This document shows, piece after piece, positions 10,820-23,858 of a DNA stretch of 64,000 nt; position 1 is the stretch's first letter; every line of letters starts with the position of its first letter. Origin of the DNA: Neoarius graeffei (Eukaryota > Chordata > Actinopteri > Siluriformes > Ariidae); the NCBI RefSeq assembly GCF_027579695.1, contig NC_083583.1, positions 25,749,099-25,813,098 of the forward strand, given 5' to 3'. The notes below the pieces were generated by a model. The model made no database searches, was not told the DNA's origin, and worked only from the letters and a program-made list of their open reading frames with translations. The position numbers and the translations under genes were made by a program.

Positions 10820-11379
10820 GGGTGGGGTGTTAACCCAACAGACTAGCCAGGGTTTGGGGCTGCCACCTTAATACCCAGCCATGGGGTGTCCTGGCCCATC
10901 GTCATGGACTGAGGAAGGAGTAGCCCAATCTTACCCCTGGTCTCTTCCCTTAGACCTGTCTGGCTTGTGTAACCCTACTGGGAGCAATAGCTCCTGCTAG
11001 CATAACTCTCAGGATCAAGACACAAGGCCCTCCACCACAACAAGGTCTCCTCCACACCAATCACACACCACTGTGTTCGTTGGCTCGGACACGTCCTGTG
11101 CTGCACAGACGACCACCCCCACAAGAGCCATTTAGGAGTTTGATCCATCAGCAGTGGGATGGAGACACCCTCGTGGCCAACCATGCACCCGTTGGAACAA
11201 TGTCATTTGTCAAGACCTCCAGCAGATCAATTTGAGGCTGGAGGATGTCCTGACGCTCTGTCAAAACCATGAGAGATGGGAGTTCGGTGGTAGTGGTGGG
11301 CTCAAATGCTACGCTGGCATGAGGTTTAAGAGGAAAATCTTTAAAATGTAAGAAAATCTTTAAAAAAAAAAAAAAAAAA
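10820..11379 (+). mobile_element. LINE 3' end with poly(A)
   Basis: Plus-strand reading gives remnants of the C-terminal tail of a LINE ORF2: RWLGHVLCCTDDHPH, then a GQPCTRWNNVICQDL stretch, then a CYAGMR end. This arrangement of a hairpin, RWxD and CYAGM-like tail is common in animal LINE-encoded proteins. Stops interrupt it. A run of about 19 A (11361-11379) ends the fragment. Confidence 0.6.
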
Positions 11380-11413
11380 AGACAAACCAAGAAATATTTA
11401 TACAAGAAAATAA

Positions 11414-11419
11414 TTTATT
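11414..11419 (-). promoter_or_regulatory. abhd2: Candidate polyadenylation signal of ABHD2
   Basis: Plus-strand TTTATT, that is AATAAA on the minus strand, at the end of the repeat-poor tract downstream of ABHD2. Cleavage would fall near 11395. Confidence 0.35.
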
Positions 11420-13004
11420 TGAACACTATATTTAATTCAATTATTCAAATCACTTTTTCCCCCCTCAAAATAATAAAAACCCACACAACACACCACAACT
11501 GGGTTGAAGTGTTATGATCAATGCAGGTGGAATATGATTATGGGTACAACAACCCATCAAAACACAGCACTGTGAATACACTGATCAACTCTAGAAATCA
11601 AATGTCACTGCAGAAAATCATGGAATGATCTTGCACTGGATTAGCAACTTCCACCTGATACTGTAGCAAGTGGTCAGTGGGTCTGCAAATGGATTTATAA
11701 ATATGATCAAATATTAAAACAACAAATGCACTTTCAGTAATGTAAATGTGCAATTTCACTCAATTTGACACTTATTTTTCTGGACGAGGCCACTCAATTT
11801 GGCATAACTGAAAAACAAACCTCAGATATTATTGCTGATGGGAGGGGAGGGGAAGGAGGGAGAAAAAAAAAAAAAAATCACCCACCCACAACCAAACAGC
11901 CACCATGTGACAAACTACAGAATCTATGTTCGCCCTGTGTTTAGCATGTTGCTTCCCCCCGGTTTTGGTTTTCAGAATCAAATGTGCTGATGAGCAACAC
12001 AAACCAATGTTCATTCAGGTACATCATATTCCAAAAACAAAATGAGTAAATAACCAAACAGCAAGAGAGACACACATGTACAAAATGCAAGAAAAAAAAA
12101 ATGAACCTTGAAAAATCCAGGAGTTACATCTAAAGCCTGAATTTTTTGTGCAAAAAAAAAAAAAAAGGGGGGGGGGGGGGGGTGAGAAACATTCAAAAAT
12201 GCAGAAGGCTGTGCATCAGTTGACGGTGTCTGGAATGATGCTGGTGTGCTCCGATAGCTCCAATCTCTTGGTGTACTTCAATACTGAATGAACAAACTGA
12301 TGTACTCTGATCAATATCCTTCTAATATATGATTAAAGAGAAGAGCGATCAGAAGCATGTTACATTTTTTTTCTCTTTATATTTATATATTTAAAAAAAA
12401 AAAACACCACACACTGCATGAGATTGGAGCTTGAGGTCCAAAACACAACACTAAAAAACATTAGGACATTTGGTTTATATGGCGATTCAATGGGGGAAAA
12501 CGACCCACACACCGCACCACCCACCACCAGAAAACCAGCAGGTGGCGTCTATGCTCTACTGACTGGAGAACTGCTAACTTATAACTTCCCCTTCTTTCAG
12601 AACGATGGAACAGTCCTCTCTTCCTCTCATCCAGACTAAAAAGACTGAGAGGAAAAGAAAAGGCTGAGAGCAACCACAAACCGACACTTTTCTTAAACAC
12701 CAATCCTCTACATACCATCTCCAGCAACTCAACTGCATCCAATCACACTCAGTAAAGTTGAACAATATTGCTAACAACTAATGGAAACTTACTAGCAGTG
12801 AATCATTGTGCCTATGCTGGATTCAAACCATGTAGAGTTGTTTGGTCTCAAATGACTGATGCGGTTTCTATCCAGAACTAAAAACAATAGACACTTTTTT
12901 TTAAAAAGTTAAAAATCTAATTTGCAACTTAAGTGCAATAAGTAAACTTGGAACTTAAACAGGTACTTCAGCAAAAATGATCTTTTAAGGCAAGTGTCTG
13001 ATGA

Positions 13005-13480
13005 TTTGGACATTTATTCATTCACCTTCAGTAAGCACTTTATTCTGGTCAGGGACATGGTGGACCCGGAACACTAGGGACGAGGTGGGAATACACCCTG
13101 AAATGGGATGCCAGTCCATCGTGGGGCTCCATGCGCACATACACACAATTCTCGTATTTCTACATTTGCAGGGGCTCTCATTAACATGATACATTCCTGA
13201 GCCCCTTACCTTAACCATCACAACTAAATAAAAAACCCCAACTCTTACTCAATTCTAACCTGAACCCCAAAACATCACCCTCAAAACAGTCGTTTGAAAA
13301 AGTGAGGACCAACCAAAATGTCCTCACTTCCAAAAAAAAAGTCATCTTCTGGTCCTCAAAATATAGCAAGCACAAGTACGTGCGCACACACCCTTAGGGG
13401 CAATTTAGAGTAATAAATGGAGGAATCCAACACAGACATAGGGAGAACATGTGAAACCCAGGAGTGAACCAAGGATCCTG
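13005..13480 (-). mobile_element. Decayed SINE relative
   Basis: Recognisable pieces are CACTTTATTCTGGTCAGGG, GGGAATACACCCTG, GGGATGCCAGTCCATCG and, further on, GGGGCAATTTAGAGTA and GGGAGAACATGTGAA. These follow the order seen in reverse-oriented fish SINEs of the same superfamily as the younger copies here, but with many substitutions and an unrelated stretch between them. Confidence 0.55.
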
Positions 13481-13957
13481 GAGATGCTGAAATACTTGAC
13501 GTGAATTAGACATGCACAATGTAAAACTGGTAGCGATAAGCCCCCTTCTGTCAATTGTTAGCAACAGTAGCATCATAGCTCCATCACAAAATTAACGAAG
13601 CGACCTTTAGGCACAAAACATGCCTTGGCCTATATTTGGGATTTCAGGAAAATCGTACAAATTTTCAATTAAACTAGCTCTTTAAAAAATAAAAAAAATA
13701 AAATAAACAGACTGGAAAAGCTCCCCCTCACCTGAAACTAGATGCCATTTTTTAAAATCCTTTCCATTCCAACTATTCAAGAACATGCAGTTACTCTAAA
13801 GAACTGGAACAAGAACTTAACCCTTCAGCTCGCATTTCAGATTCTGTTTCCATTACAAAATCATAAGAACTGGTCACAAAATGGAAAAAAAAAGGCATAT
13901 CTGCAATGCTGGATCTCCTGCTCTGATCCTACTTCCAGCCAAACCCCAGTGAGCTTG

Positions 13958-13992
<35 letters not shown>

Positions 13993-15476
13993 AGTTAAGC
14001 TGAGCTATCGGAGAACGTTTCTTATGAACGTCAGGCTTTGGGGAACAGGAGGGATCATAGAGTCATTGATCTAAAGAGTTTGGACATCTCTCCCTCGTGT
14101 TGCATTGTATTGTATAGTCTAGTCTCTGCTTGCAACCTCAACCTTCCTCCAATTACCCAATGAATATTATGGCAAAAATAATAAAGTGCTTATATATTTT
14201 TAAAAAAAAAAAAAAAGGAAAGAAAGCGCCTTTAAGCTGTAGTGACTCATGCAGGAGTCCCTTCTCCCTCTAGAATGAATAATACAATTTAATGAATAAC
14301 ACAAACGTTGACTGGGTCTATTCGAGACACCGACAGACCAGTGAGCAGGTTTAACAGCACAGAAGAGGCACCAGCAGCACGCCTGTCCTCGCTATAAGCA
14401 CACAGTGCCTGCATAACAGCTCGTTCCCTCAGTGTTATGTACAGCATGGTAGTGCAGTGTCGGTCTACAGTAGCTATTTGTGCCGAAGTCTTTCCACTCC
14501 AGCATCTGCAAACTAACTTCTTACACACGCTAGGGCCAGTGTATTTAATCGACATATTTAAACTATATATGACAACGTGTACCATATTTTCCAGATAAGT
14601 TGCTTTGGCCTATTAAGGCAGCAGGCATTTAAAAAAAAAAAAGTTTTTACTGCCTCCACAAATGGACTTTTAGAGATGCCATTAGTGTAACCTAAAGCTA
14701 ATTGGTCCTGTCTGCAAGTCCATCCTTATAAAGACATAATGTATTGCGGTCTGGCAAAGCCTTTCAGAGGTCACGGTGTCACAAATGTGATTTAAACAGT
14801 CAATTTGTCTCAAGATACCTAAAATCTTGCTACATAAGTGAAAGCTCCTCACACAGTGCTTTAATAAAGCTGTTGGATATGAAATAGCAAAATAGATCAA
14901 GTCTAATCAATTCAAATTGTATTCAAACATTTGTCAAACTGTCCACGATGCTCCTACACCACAGTCTGACTTGGATCTTTAAATGCAATTTTTCACTTTT
15001 TAGGGGGTAACCTGACTTTAAAATACTGTATATACGCATTTCAAGAAAATTTGTAGTTTTCAGAACTATATACACAATATAAAAAGGTCAAATCCTCACC
15101 ACATGTAGAGGTTTCCCAGACCACCACACAATGTTGAAAACTCATTTCCATACTAAGGTTTGTTTCCCTTTCCAAAAAATAAAAAACTGTACTAAAACAG
15201 GTTCTAATAATTAGCCTGATGCAAAATATATCATATTTGTCACTGTATTAGGTCATAGCATCTTTAAGTCCAGAAAATATGGTATATGCCCAACACTGCC
15301 CTCATAGCATCCTCTCTAACAGCTAGGAGAGGATACATGTGAGTGATGATCCCCAAAATACGAAACATTTTCTCTACCACTGAATTTTTTTTTTTTTTTT
15401 TGTGGGTGTAAGATGAGCCCAGTCAGAAACATCTGAGTGGCTTGGTGGCGAAGGAGCATGAATCAGAGGTCAAAGT

Positions 15477-15691
15477 TTAGGAAGCAGGGTTCAAGCACGA
15501 GTCCCCTGAGGCTTCGGCTTCCTGACTTTGGCATGCTGGCTTTTGCTTCTGCCACTGGCAAATGGCATTGGCGTACCCCACGATGACCTTATCCATCCAG
15601 GTGAGAGGCTGCGGAAAGAGAACGGCACCCTCGAAGAAGCCCAGGTGGCCGCCGTGCAGCGTCAGGACGAAGATCACGTTCTCTTTCTTTT
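15477..15691 (-). CDS. abhd2: ABHD2 coding exon 9 (last)
   Basis: Acceptor CCTCTCCAG precedes 15691. The exon encodes EKKENVIFVLTLHGGHLGF with the catalytic histidine (His378), then the conserved LTWMDKVIVGYANAICQW. It has a divergent tail rich in Q/K/A, ending at the stop at 15477-15479. Confidence 0.95.
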
Positions 15692-18600
15692 CTGGAGAGG
15701 AAGGAAAGAAAGTAGGGGGATGAGGGAGGAAAAAAAAAAGTTCATCCCATCAGACTACAGTATGAAGTGACTGGAATAACTGAAGGTTCCTTGGCTCATT
15801 TACTACATTTAATGACTGATATTCTAAACTAAATACACATTCATCTTTACCTTTTTGTTTACAAAGCCAACTCTCAAATACTTCTCATCCAGTTTAGATG
15901 GCTGTCGTTATGATATAGAGCTATTAGGGTGCAACATAACGCCACTATCTGTATCATGTCAAAATGTCATCATGGTCTAAAGACAAGTGTTGTTTTTCCT
16001 TTTAAATTGAACCATATACACCCGGAGAAAATGGACATGCTGGAAATAAACCTCAAAAGTAGAAGTGTCCGTACTGTCTGCAATGCAGGTTACGGCTCAC
16101 TGACAGTTCCTCAACCTCAGCTACATCACTTGACCATAATCGGAATCAATTTTTTTAAAATCCTGCAATCTATAGTGATCATTTCGTTTGTACCTGCTTG
16201 TGATATTATTTAACCAATTTAGTCAGTATTCCCAAAACAAAGAAACTAGTCTACTTAAAACAAAAACAACCCTGACCAAGCAGTTACTCTGGATGAATGA
16301 ATGAATGCTGTACGTTAATATTAACAAGCTTCATATCCGACTGGTCCTCCATGTAGAGGTCTGCGCGGGACAAAATTTTCAGTCCCGCTCCCACATTGTG
16401 CAGTCCCGCTCCCGCAAAGAATTATGATTTTCAGTCCCGCTCCCGCCTGCAAATCCCGCATGATGCAGACGTTCGGGTTATTTCTCACGAAAGTTCTTGT
16501 CATTGGCTTGGGGAATTAAACATGCTAAGCTTAGAGCAATTCCAGCGTTATGGACGTGACACTTGAACTCAAAATGGCAACAAATGACCCAGTGCATGTT
16601 TTATTGTCTCCCAGTATTTAAACAGGTGTTGCATATTTTAAGGCTGTACCATACTGGAGAAGTGATAGAACAAGAACAATTCCCATAGTACATCTAGGGC
16701 ATGCCAGAAAACGCCAATAAAAGATGCGTTATGGACGTGACAGAAAAAGTATCACTTTTCTTGGGTGACTGTACATTTTTATCAAACTCTGTGAAATTGT
16801 AAACCTAATGTCGAAATGGAGATATCCGTTTGATAGAGGGGTCCAAGGTGAATATTAAAAAAATCTTTGTTTAAAATATTTTGTATTTCATGCAGAGTTT
16901 CGGAAGGAAAAGTCAGCGTTATGGATGTGACGAAATTCCGTTACAGATGTGACGCGTCTGAAATAGACATGGCATATGTTTAGAAAATCAGCAATTTAAC
17001 CACCATAACCCTTTGAAAAACTCTCTAAATATCAGCTAAAACTATCAAAGTTCTTAAATAATATTTAGGATGGCTATTGTTTTGCTGTTTTGTGGATTTT
17101 AGCGTACATTTCTGTGGCTTGTGGCAATAATATAGAATTGTACATGATCAAAGTTGATTTTAGCTTGGGTTTTACATTATAAGAAAGAAAGACTGACAGT
17201 GACATATTAGGTTGGTTACAAATTGGTTCAACTTATTCACATCTGTAAAATACAGGCCTAGGTGATATCTCTGGGAGTGGTTTTGATGTATTACATGTTG
17301 CTTTATTTTTGCATGGTGAGGTTGACATTTACATGGAATTGCCCCTTAGCTGAGCTCTCCACTGACCGATCCTTCATTTAGTGTAAGTTTGTTTAGATTC
17401 TGACATTCTGCTGACACATTCCAAGTTGAGCGCTGCATGCGCTCATGATTGACAGCTCTCGCTTTGCGCAGTCGCACTCCCACTTCCGAGTCTGTGGCGT
17501 TATGATTCCAACCGTGATTTCATTCTCCTCTCATATGAAGTGCTGCGCAACCACAACCAGCTCCTCAGATTATACACTGTCTATTTCTAGCTTTAAATTG
17601 AACAATCTGTGCGATACACAGTCCTTTTTAATAACCTACTAGTTAATACTTACTTTTTTAAATACTTAGGACTAATACTCTTGACTTTTTAACGGTAAAT
17701 GTACCTCTTTTTAAAGCAGCACTTACTTCTGAAGCACTGTGAGCTTCACTAGAGGAGCTCTGCTCTTCTGCCATGATCGGAGATCTCAAACACGGAAGAG
17801 CGGAAAGGAATCGGAAACGTACGCGAGATTAGACCACATCCGCAAATTTAGGCATCTTAAAAAAAATGTTAATGCCAAATAAAATATCCAGCACAAATTA
17901 TATATGATAGACAAATTAATAATTTATAAATTTTATTTTAAACACGTTTTTAGTTAGCGGGACTGCAGCTTATCGCCCGCTCCCGCATTGTGCACTCCCC
18001 CTCCCGCCCGCAATGAGCTTTCAAAATTTGTCCCGCGCCGCACCGCTTTGCGTCGGGTCCTGCGGGACTCCCACGGGAGTGCAGGGCTCTACCTCCATGC
18101 CAACAAATAAAAACACCTCCCATTCATGCACCCTTTTTTGCTACATCTTAAAAGGGTCCCATTCCCGATGGAGACCTCTAGTTTCAACCAGATGCCTTGT
18201 GAATCTGCCAATTTAAAAAAAATAAATAAAATCACACATATCTGTATTTATATCTGTTTAGAACACATTACCTGTTCATTCCATATGTTTTCATATTTAG
18301 TTACATTGCTTTGCTATTAGTGGTTAAGACCATTTTGGCTTGGTTTCAGAGTACACAGCTGGTACCAAGAAAATGTACCCTTTAAGCCCAGTTTTAACTT
18401 CTCTCTAACGCTTCTCAAACTTGGCCGCCTTACAGACAACGGACTTCACAGGCCCTTGGTCTGTTACAGAGTCGGCTTTAAAGCTTTTTAACGTGCTAAC
18501 CCTTTCTACATCACGGACCTAAGCTGTTTTTACTCCCCCCCCAGGTTTCTGATGCCCTCAGACCAGATTTGATATCTTGTCTTTGTACTATTTTCAGTGA

Positions 18601-21600
18601 ACTACAGGGTTTCCATGATCTTCAAATAACCACATATTTACACTTTACACAGCTTCCCAACTTTTTTGGACTTGGGGCTGTAATTTTTATTCCTCAGCAT
18701 CAATGAAAAGAAATACATTTCTTGAGGGTTAATCAAATAATGCTCACTGGGATTAAATAGATAGATACTGAAGCTTGAACTACCGGTTCTACAACCAACT
18801 CATTAAGCAATCTCTTAAAGCCAATCATAAACTAAACACACCTCAAGCATAAAACTATCAATCTTATGCCCTCGGTGTCTCTTGGAATCAGGAAATCTAA
18901 GGGTCACAGAGCAGACACCGAGAATACAGAAGGGTGACAAATCAAAGGGAGAAACGCACACGTCTTTGTAAAAGCATCGAGACCAACTTGAGTGTACCTT
19001 AGCAAAGATTCAACAAGTTTTTCAAAGTGTAAAGGCGTGATAAACCCCATTCTTCCAAAATATATTGCCTCAATTAGTGTTTTAATGATGGTGATGAGCA
19101 GTGCTGTGTAGCATGTCACTCCAAAATCTCTCAAATTGGGTTGAGATCTCCTGAATGTGAAAGTCATAGCATTTGAGTTACATCATCTTCATCCTCATTA
19201 AAGTATTCAGTGAACGCTCATGCCCTGGATGGGGGCGGAGTCATTCTGAAGGAGCACATTATTATTTACATCAAGATAGAAATTTGTCTGGATTTACAGC
19301 AACTGCTGCCTCTAAAGCTGGGCATACACTGTGCGATTTTTGGCCTGATTTTGACACGATTTTCACTCGTGCGACTATTTTGGAGCTCGGGCCAAGTTTC
19401 AGCTCAATCGTGTGTCTCGGATCGTGTAGTATACATGGGGTAACGACAAGCGATTAACACCTCATGACCTCCTCCCGATCGATCGGATGAAAATCAAACC
19501 TGTTTGAAACCCTGAGCATCGCATCCGAGCATCGGATCGTATAGTCTGAGAACAAGAATTGTAAGCTGCGTGCTGTTTACCCCTGCGATTCACTCGTACA
19601 GTGTGAGCAGCAGCTGAATACCGCGATTGGGGGGGAATATCGCACAGTGTATGCCCAGCTTAACGAGACAAGTGGACTCAGACCATACCGACAAAACACT
19701 TCATGGCCACGGTTTTGGTCTTTAAATCAGTGTCCATCGGTCACAGGTTTTATTTTGTTTGGTTGTTGGAGTCGATCAACTGACCATATCTGTCCGTGTG
19801 CACCACCTAATGAAACTGTACAAGGTGGTGATATTAATGTATGACTTCTTCCAGAGAGCTTTTGTTATTCATCCAGATGCATGTTTTTACTGTTCTTGCA
19901 TGAATGTGAGGGGGGGAAAACATTTTTTTATACAAGTTTTGGACTCCATTTTCAGCATTTATACATCTGTGTTCTATAAATAGCATAAGTGAAAAGCTGA
20001 ATGATGAAGATATATTAAAAGTATCCTTACAAGTTACAGTCAGAAACTAAAAGAGGTCCTAAAGAGCAACTTTCGGCTTAGGCCTTAAAGTGCATATTCT
20101 GGACCAATTTTGGTTTTTTTTTTAAATGTGAAAATATGTCCCTTTACACACTCATCCAGAAGGGTAATTTTGCACAAGGCCATCTGTCTACAGCAGAAAA
20201 AAAAGTTAAATAAAAATCCCAAGGGAGTCTGGAGCCAGATTCGTGACGTTATCTGCAGAAGCTCCAGCAGGCTGCGCGAGCTTTGCACGGTTTCAGTGCA
20301 CAGCCTGTGTAGACCAAGCGCTCCCATTTCTCCCTCATGGTCCGGTCTTTTGGAAAACGATGAGTATTAATCCCATCAAGATTGGTGTTGCTACACCCTC
20401 CTACGATACATTTGTTAACCATTTTAATAATTACGCGATAACGAAGAAATTTGCAGAAAACCACCAGGCCGTTTTCTCCTAAGCAAACCAGCGCTGACGT
20501 AGAATTCAGAAGGAGGCGTCCCGCACGCGACGTCACGAAAATCAATGTTTGCCAGGAAATTCAAATGGCAAGTTTTTTCAGAGGCGGACCAATTCGCCTC
20601 AGATGGCTTGATTTCAACTGAATTTTTCTGGTATTGTGCAAGGTAAAAAAATTGCACAAAAATGTGACATATTTGACCAATGTTTAATATAAAATAGGAG
20701 AATTACATTGATCTTGCTCCTGAATTTACCCGTGATACGCACCTTAACCCTCTCACATCATGGTGCATGACAATTTGATAGAACGGAAGTCAAAACACAA
20801 GCAAAAAGCAATCTCATACAACCCCTGGCAAAAAGTATGGAATCACCAGTCTTGAATGAGCACTCATTCACACGTTTTATTCTGTAGAACAAACTCAAAT
20901 CACAAACATGATACAATAATAAAGTAATTCCAAAGTGCACCTTCTTGGCCTTCAGAAACACAAAGAAATGAAGAAAAAGCATTGTGGAAGTCAGTAAATG
21001 TTACTTTTATAGACCAAGCACAGGGAAAAAAAAAACAAAAAAAACAAAATGGAATCACGAAAAACAGACAAACAAAAGAACATTCAAAACACATCACTAG
21101 TACTTAGTTGCAACACCTCTGGCTTTTATAACGGCTTGCAGTCTCTTAGGCATGGACTTGATGAGTGACGAACAGTATTCATCAATCTGGTGCCAACTCT
21201 CTTTGATTGCAGTTGCCAGATCAGCTTTGCAGGCCAGAGCCTTGTCGTGGACCATTTTTTTCAATTTCCACCACAAGTTTTCTATTGGGTTGAGATCTGG
21301 ACTATTTGCAGGCCATGACAGTGACTGGATGTGTCCTTCACCAAGGAATGCTTTCACAGTTTTTGCTCTATGGCACGATGCATTGTCATCTTGGAAAATT
21401 ATTTCATCATCCCCAAACGTCTTTTCAATTGAAGGGATGAGAAAACTGTCCAAAATGTCAATGTAAACCTGTGCATTTATTGAAGAAGTAACCACAGCCA
21501 TCTCCCCAGTGCCTTTGCCTGACATGCAGCTCCATATCATCAAGGACTGTGGAAATTTGGATGTTTTCTTCAGGCAGTCCTCTTCATAAATCTCACTGGA

Positions 21601-23824
21601 ACGGCACCAAACAAAAGTTCCAGCATCATCACCTTGTCCAATGCAGATTCGTGATTCATCACTGAAGATAACTTTCATCCAGTCATCCACAGTCCATGAT
21701 TGCTTCTCCTTAGCCCATTGTAGTCTTGTTCTTTTCTGTTTAGGTGTCAATGATGGTTTTCTTTTAGCTTTCCTATATGAAAATCCCATTTCCTTTAGGC
21801 GATTTCTCACGGTTCGGTCACATACTTGTACATTGACTCCAGCTTCCTCCCATTTATGCTTCATTTGTTTTGTTGCACTTTTTCGGTTTTCAAGACATAT
21901 GGCCTTAAGTTTTTTGTCTTGACGCTTTGATGTCTTCCTTGGTCTACCAGTACACTTGGCTTTAAAAACCTTCCCATGCTGTTTGTACTTGGTCCATATC
22001 TTAGCCCATGTTTACATTAGACCGTATCAGCGGATCATCAGATTAACGTTTTTAAAACGATTAGTGTGCACACAGCAACACCAATACACGATTTGCGTGC
22101 ACACAGCAACACCAATACACGGATACGCTCGGCTCCGCAGGCATCCTGCGCTCCAAATCACTCCGCCCTGAACAGCGAGTGCCCTCTGGAGGGTGCGCAC
22201 TCCGGCCCTGCGCAGCTCACACAGCGCGCGAGTGAAGTGCACGAGCCACGATTCGGGACTGAGCCGCTGTGTGTGTGATCCCAGCGCATATCACTTACCA
22301 CTTGCAAGTGGAAGGATGGCAAGCCTAAAGACAATCATAACTACACAATGGGCAGTATTTGCATCAGTATTTGCAGTATTTTCATACTTTTATACTCTCT
22401 AATGAAAGGTGATACAAGGCGGAAGTCCGCGCCGTTTTTCAGCAGTCGCATCACATGACCAACGCCAGCAAATCAGGAAGGTGGATGTCACAGTGACGTT
22501 GTCCAATGACAACGCCAGCTAGAGCTCAGCACAGCGTATCCGCGTATTCTCAATGTTTACACAGCACCGGAGCTGACACGATCTGGATTGAATACGTGGA
22601 CCCTGGCGGATTCCCGTTTCCCGGCGTTTCCAGGCGGTTTAATGTAAACGGACAGTGCATCCGCGAAGAAAACGAGACAGATACGGTCTAATGTAAACTT
22701 GGCCTTAGATACAGCTGACTGAACAGCCCACATCTTTGGCAACCATGCGTGAAGAGTTACCTTCTTTAAGAAGTTTGACAATCCTCTCTTTTGTTTCAAG
22801 AGACATCTCTCTTGTTGGAGCCATGATTCTTGCCAATCCACTTGGTCCAGCAGCCCTCCAAGGTGTGATAACTGCGCTGTTTCTAACTGCAGACTAACGA
22901 GCAGATCTAATCTGAGGCAGGTGTCAATTTAGGGAAAGGAAATTGACTGGGTGAGTCCTTATTTTCTACCTGAAAATTGAGTGATTCCATATTTTTTTCC
23001 CTGTGCTTGGTCTATAAAAGTAACATTTGCTGACTATCACAATGCATTTTCTTCGTTTATTTTAGTGTTTCTGAAGGCCAAGAAGTTGCACTTTGGAATG
23101 ACTATTATTGTATCATGTTTGTGATCTCAGTTTGTTCTACAGAATAAAACATCTGAATGAGTGCTCATCCAAGACTGGCGATTCCATACTTTTTGCCAGG
23201 GGTTTTGTGCGCGTGCGTGCGTGCACGCACGCACGCACAAGTACCAAAGGCTGAACTAACAGAACCAGGGACACACTGTTCTTCAAACTAATACATAAAT
23301 CATCAGTGCATAATATCAATAGAATAAGATGCAACACCATGCTGTTACAGATCATTTCATCACAATGTGTACTGACTAAACTCCATGACTCATTTCCTGA
23401 TACTGGCACTCGGCTGTGCGTGTAAGTATCTAGGACCAACATGGGCATCTCAGTCACACGTCATTTAAAAACAGCCAGCTTGTTGAGTCTCTTCATCTTC
23501 AGAAGTAGGTGTGAATACAAATGTCAAAAGGTGCTGATGTGCGTAGAAAGTTTTAACTAAGATGTGGGTTTAAAATAACACCTCACCCAATGCCAATACA
23601 GCCAACAGTGAATGATAGCTACATTTGCAACCGGGGCTCTAAGGTCCCACTTCCCAGAGACTGAAGGAAGTTGTCGCAAAAGCTGATCAATGCAAAATAT
23701 CAAAAGGTTAGTGTGTGCATTTACAGAAAACGTGTTCGGCAAAACAGACTTCCTTAGCTACATTAGCATAGTAGCTCCAGAAGCAAACATGGACACCAAA
23801 CATGTCTTCGTTAACGTTTTAGTT

Positions 23825-23858
<34 letters not shown>

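Larger units (their letters stand above)
11395..15476 (-). other. abhd2: Probable long 3' UTR of ABHD2
   Basis: The stop codon of ABHD2 is at 15477-15479 on the minus strand. The next 4 kb downstream is almost free of mobile elements, unlike everything around it, and AT-rich. It contains one decayed SINE (about 13005-13480) and several A/T runs. A minus-strand AATAAA lies at 11414-11419, just before the LINE tail. Vertebrate ABHD2 mRNAs have long 3' UTRs. The extent is an inference; an earlier polyadenylation site is possible. Confidence 0.5.
20819..23206 (-). mobile_element. Tc1-like transposon of a second family, split by a MITE
   Basis: Long inverted repeats of about 230 bp: left arm 20819 to about 21056 and right arm about 22983-23206, both containing CCCCTGGCAAAAAGTATGG at the tip. 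TA precedes the left end (20817-20818); the right flank is a GTGCGTGC repeat and has no clean TA. The transposase is on the minus strand. Removing the 701-bp MITE at 22004-22704 gives an element of about 1.7 kb. Confidence 0.85.
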
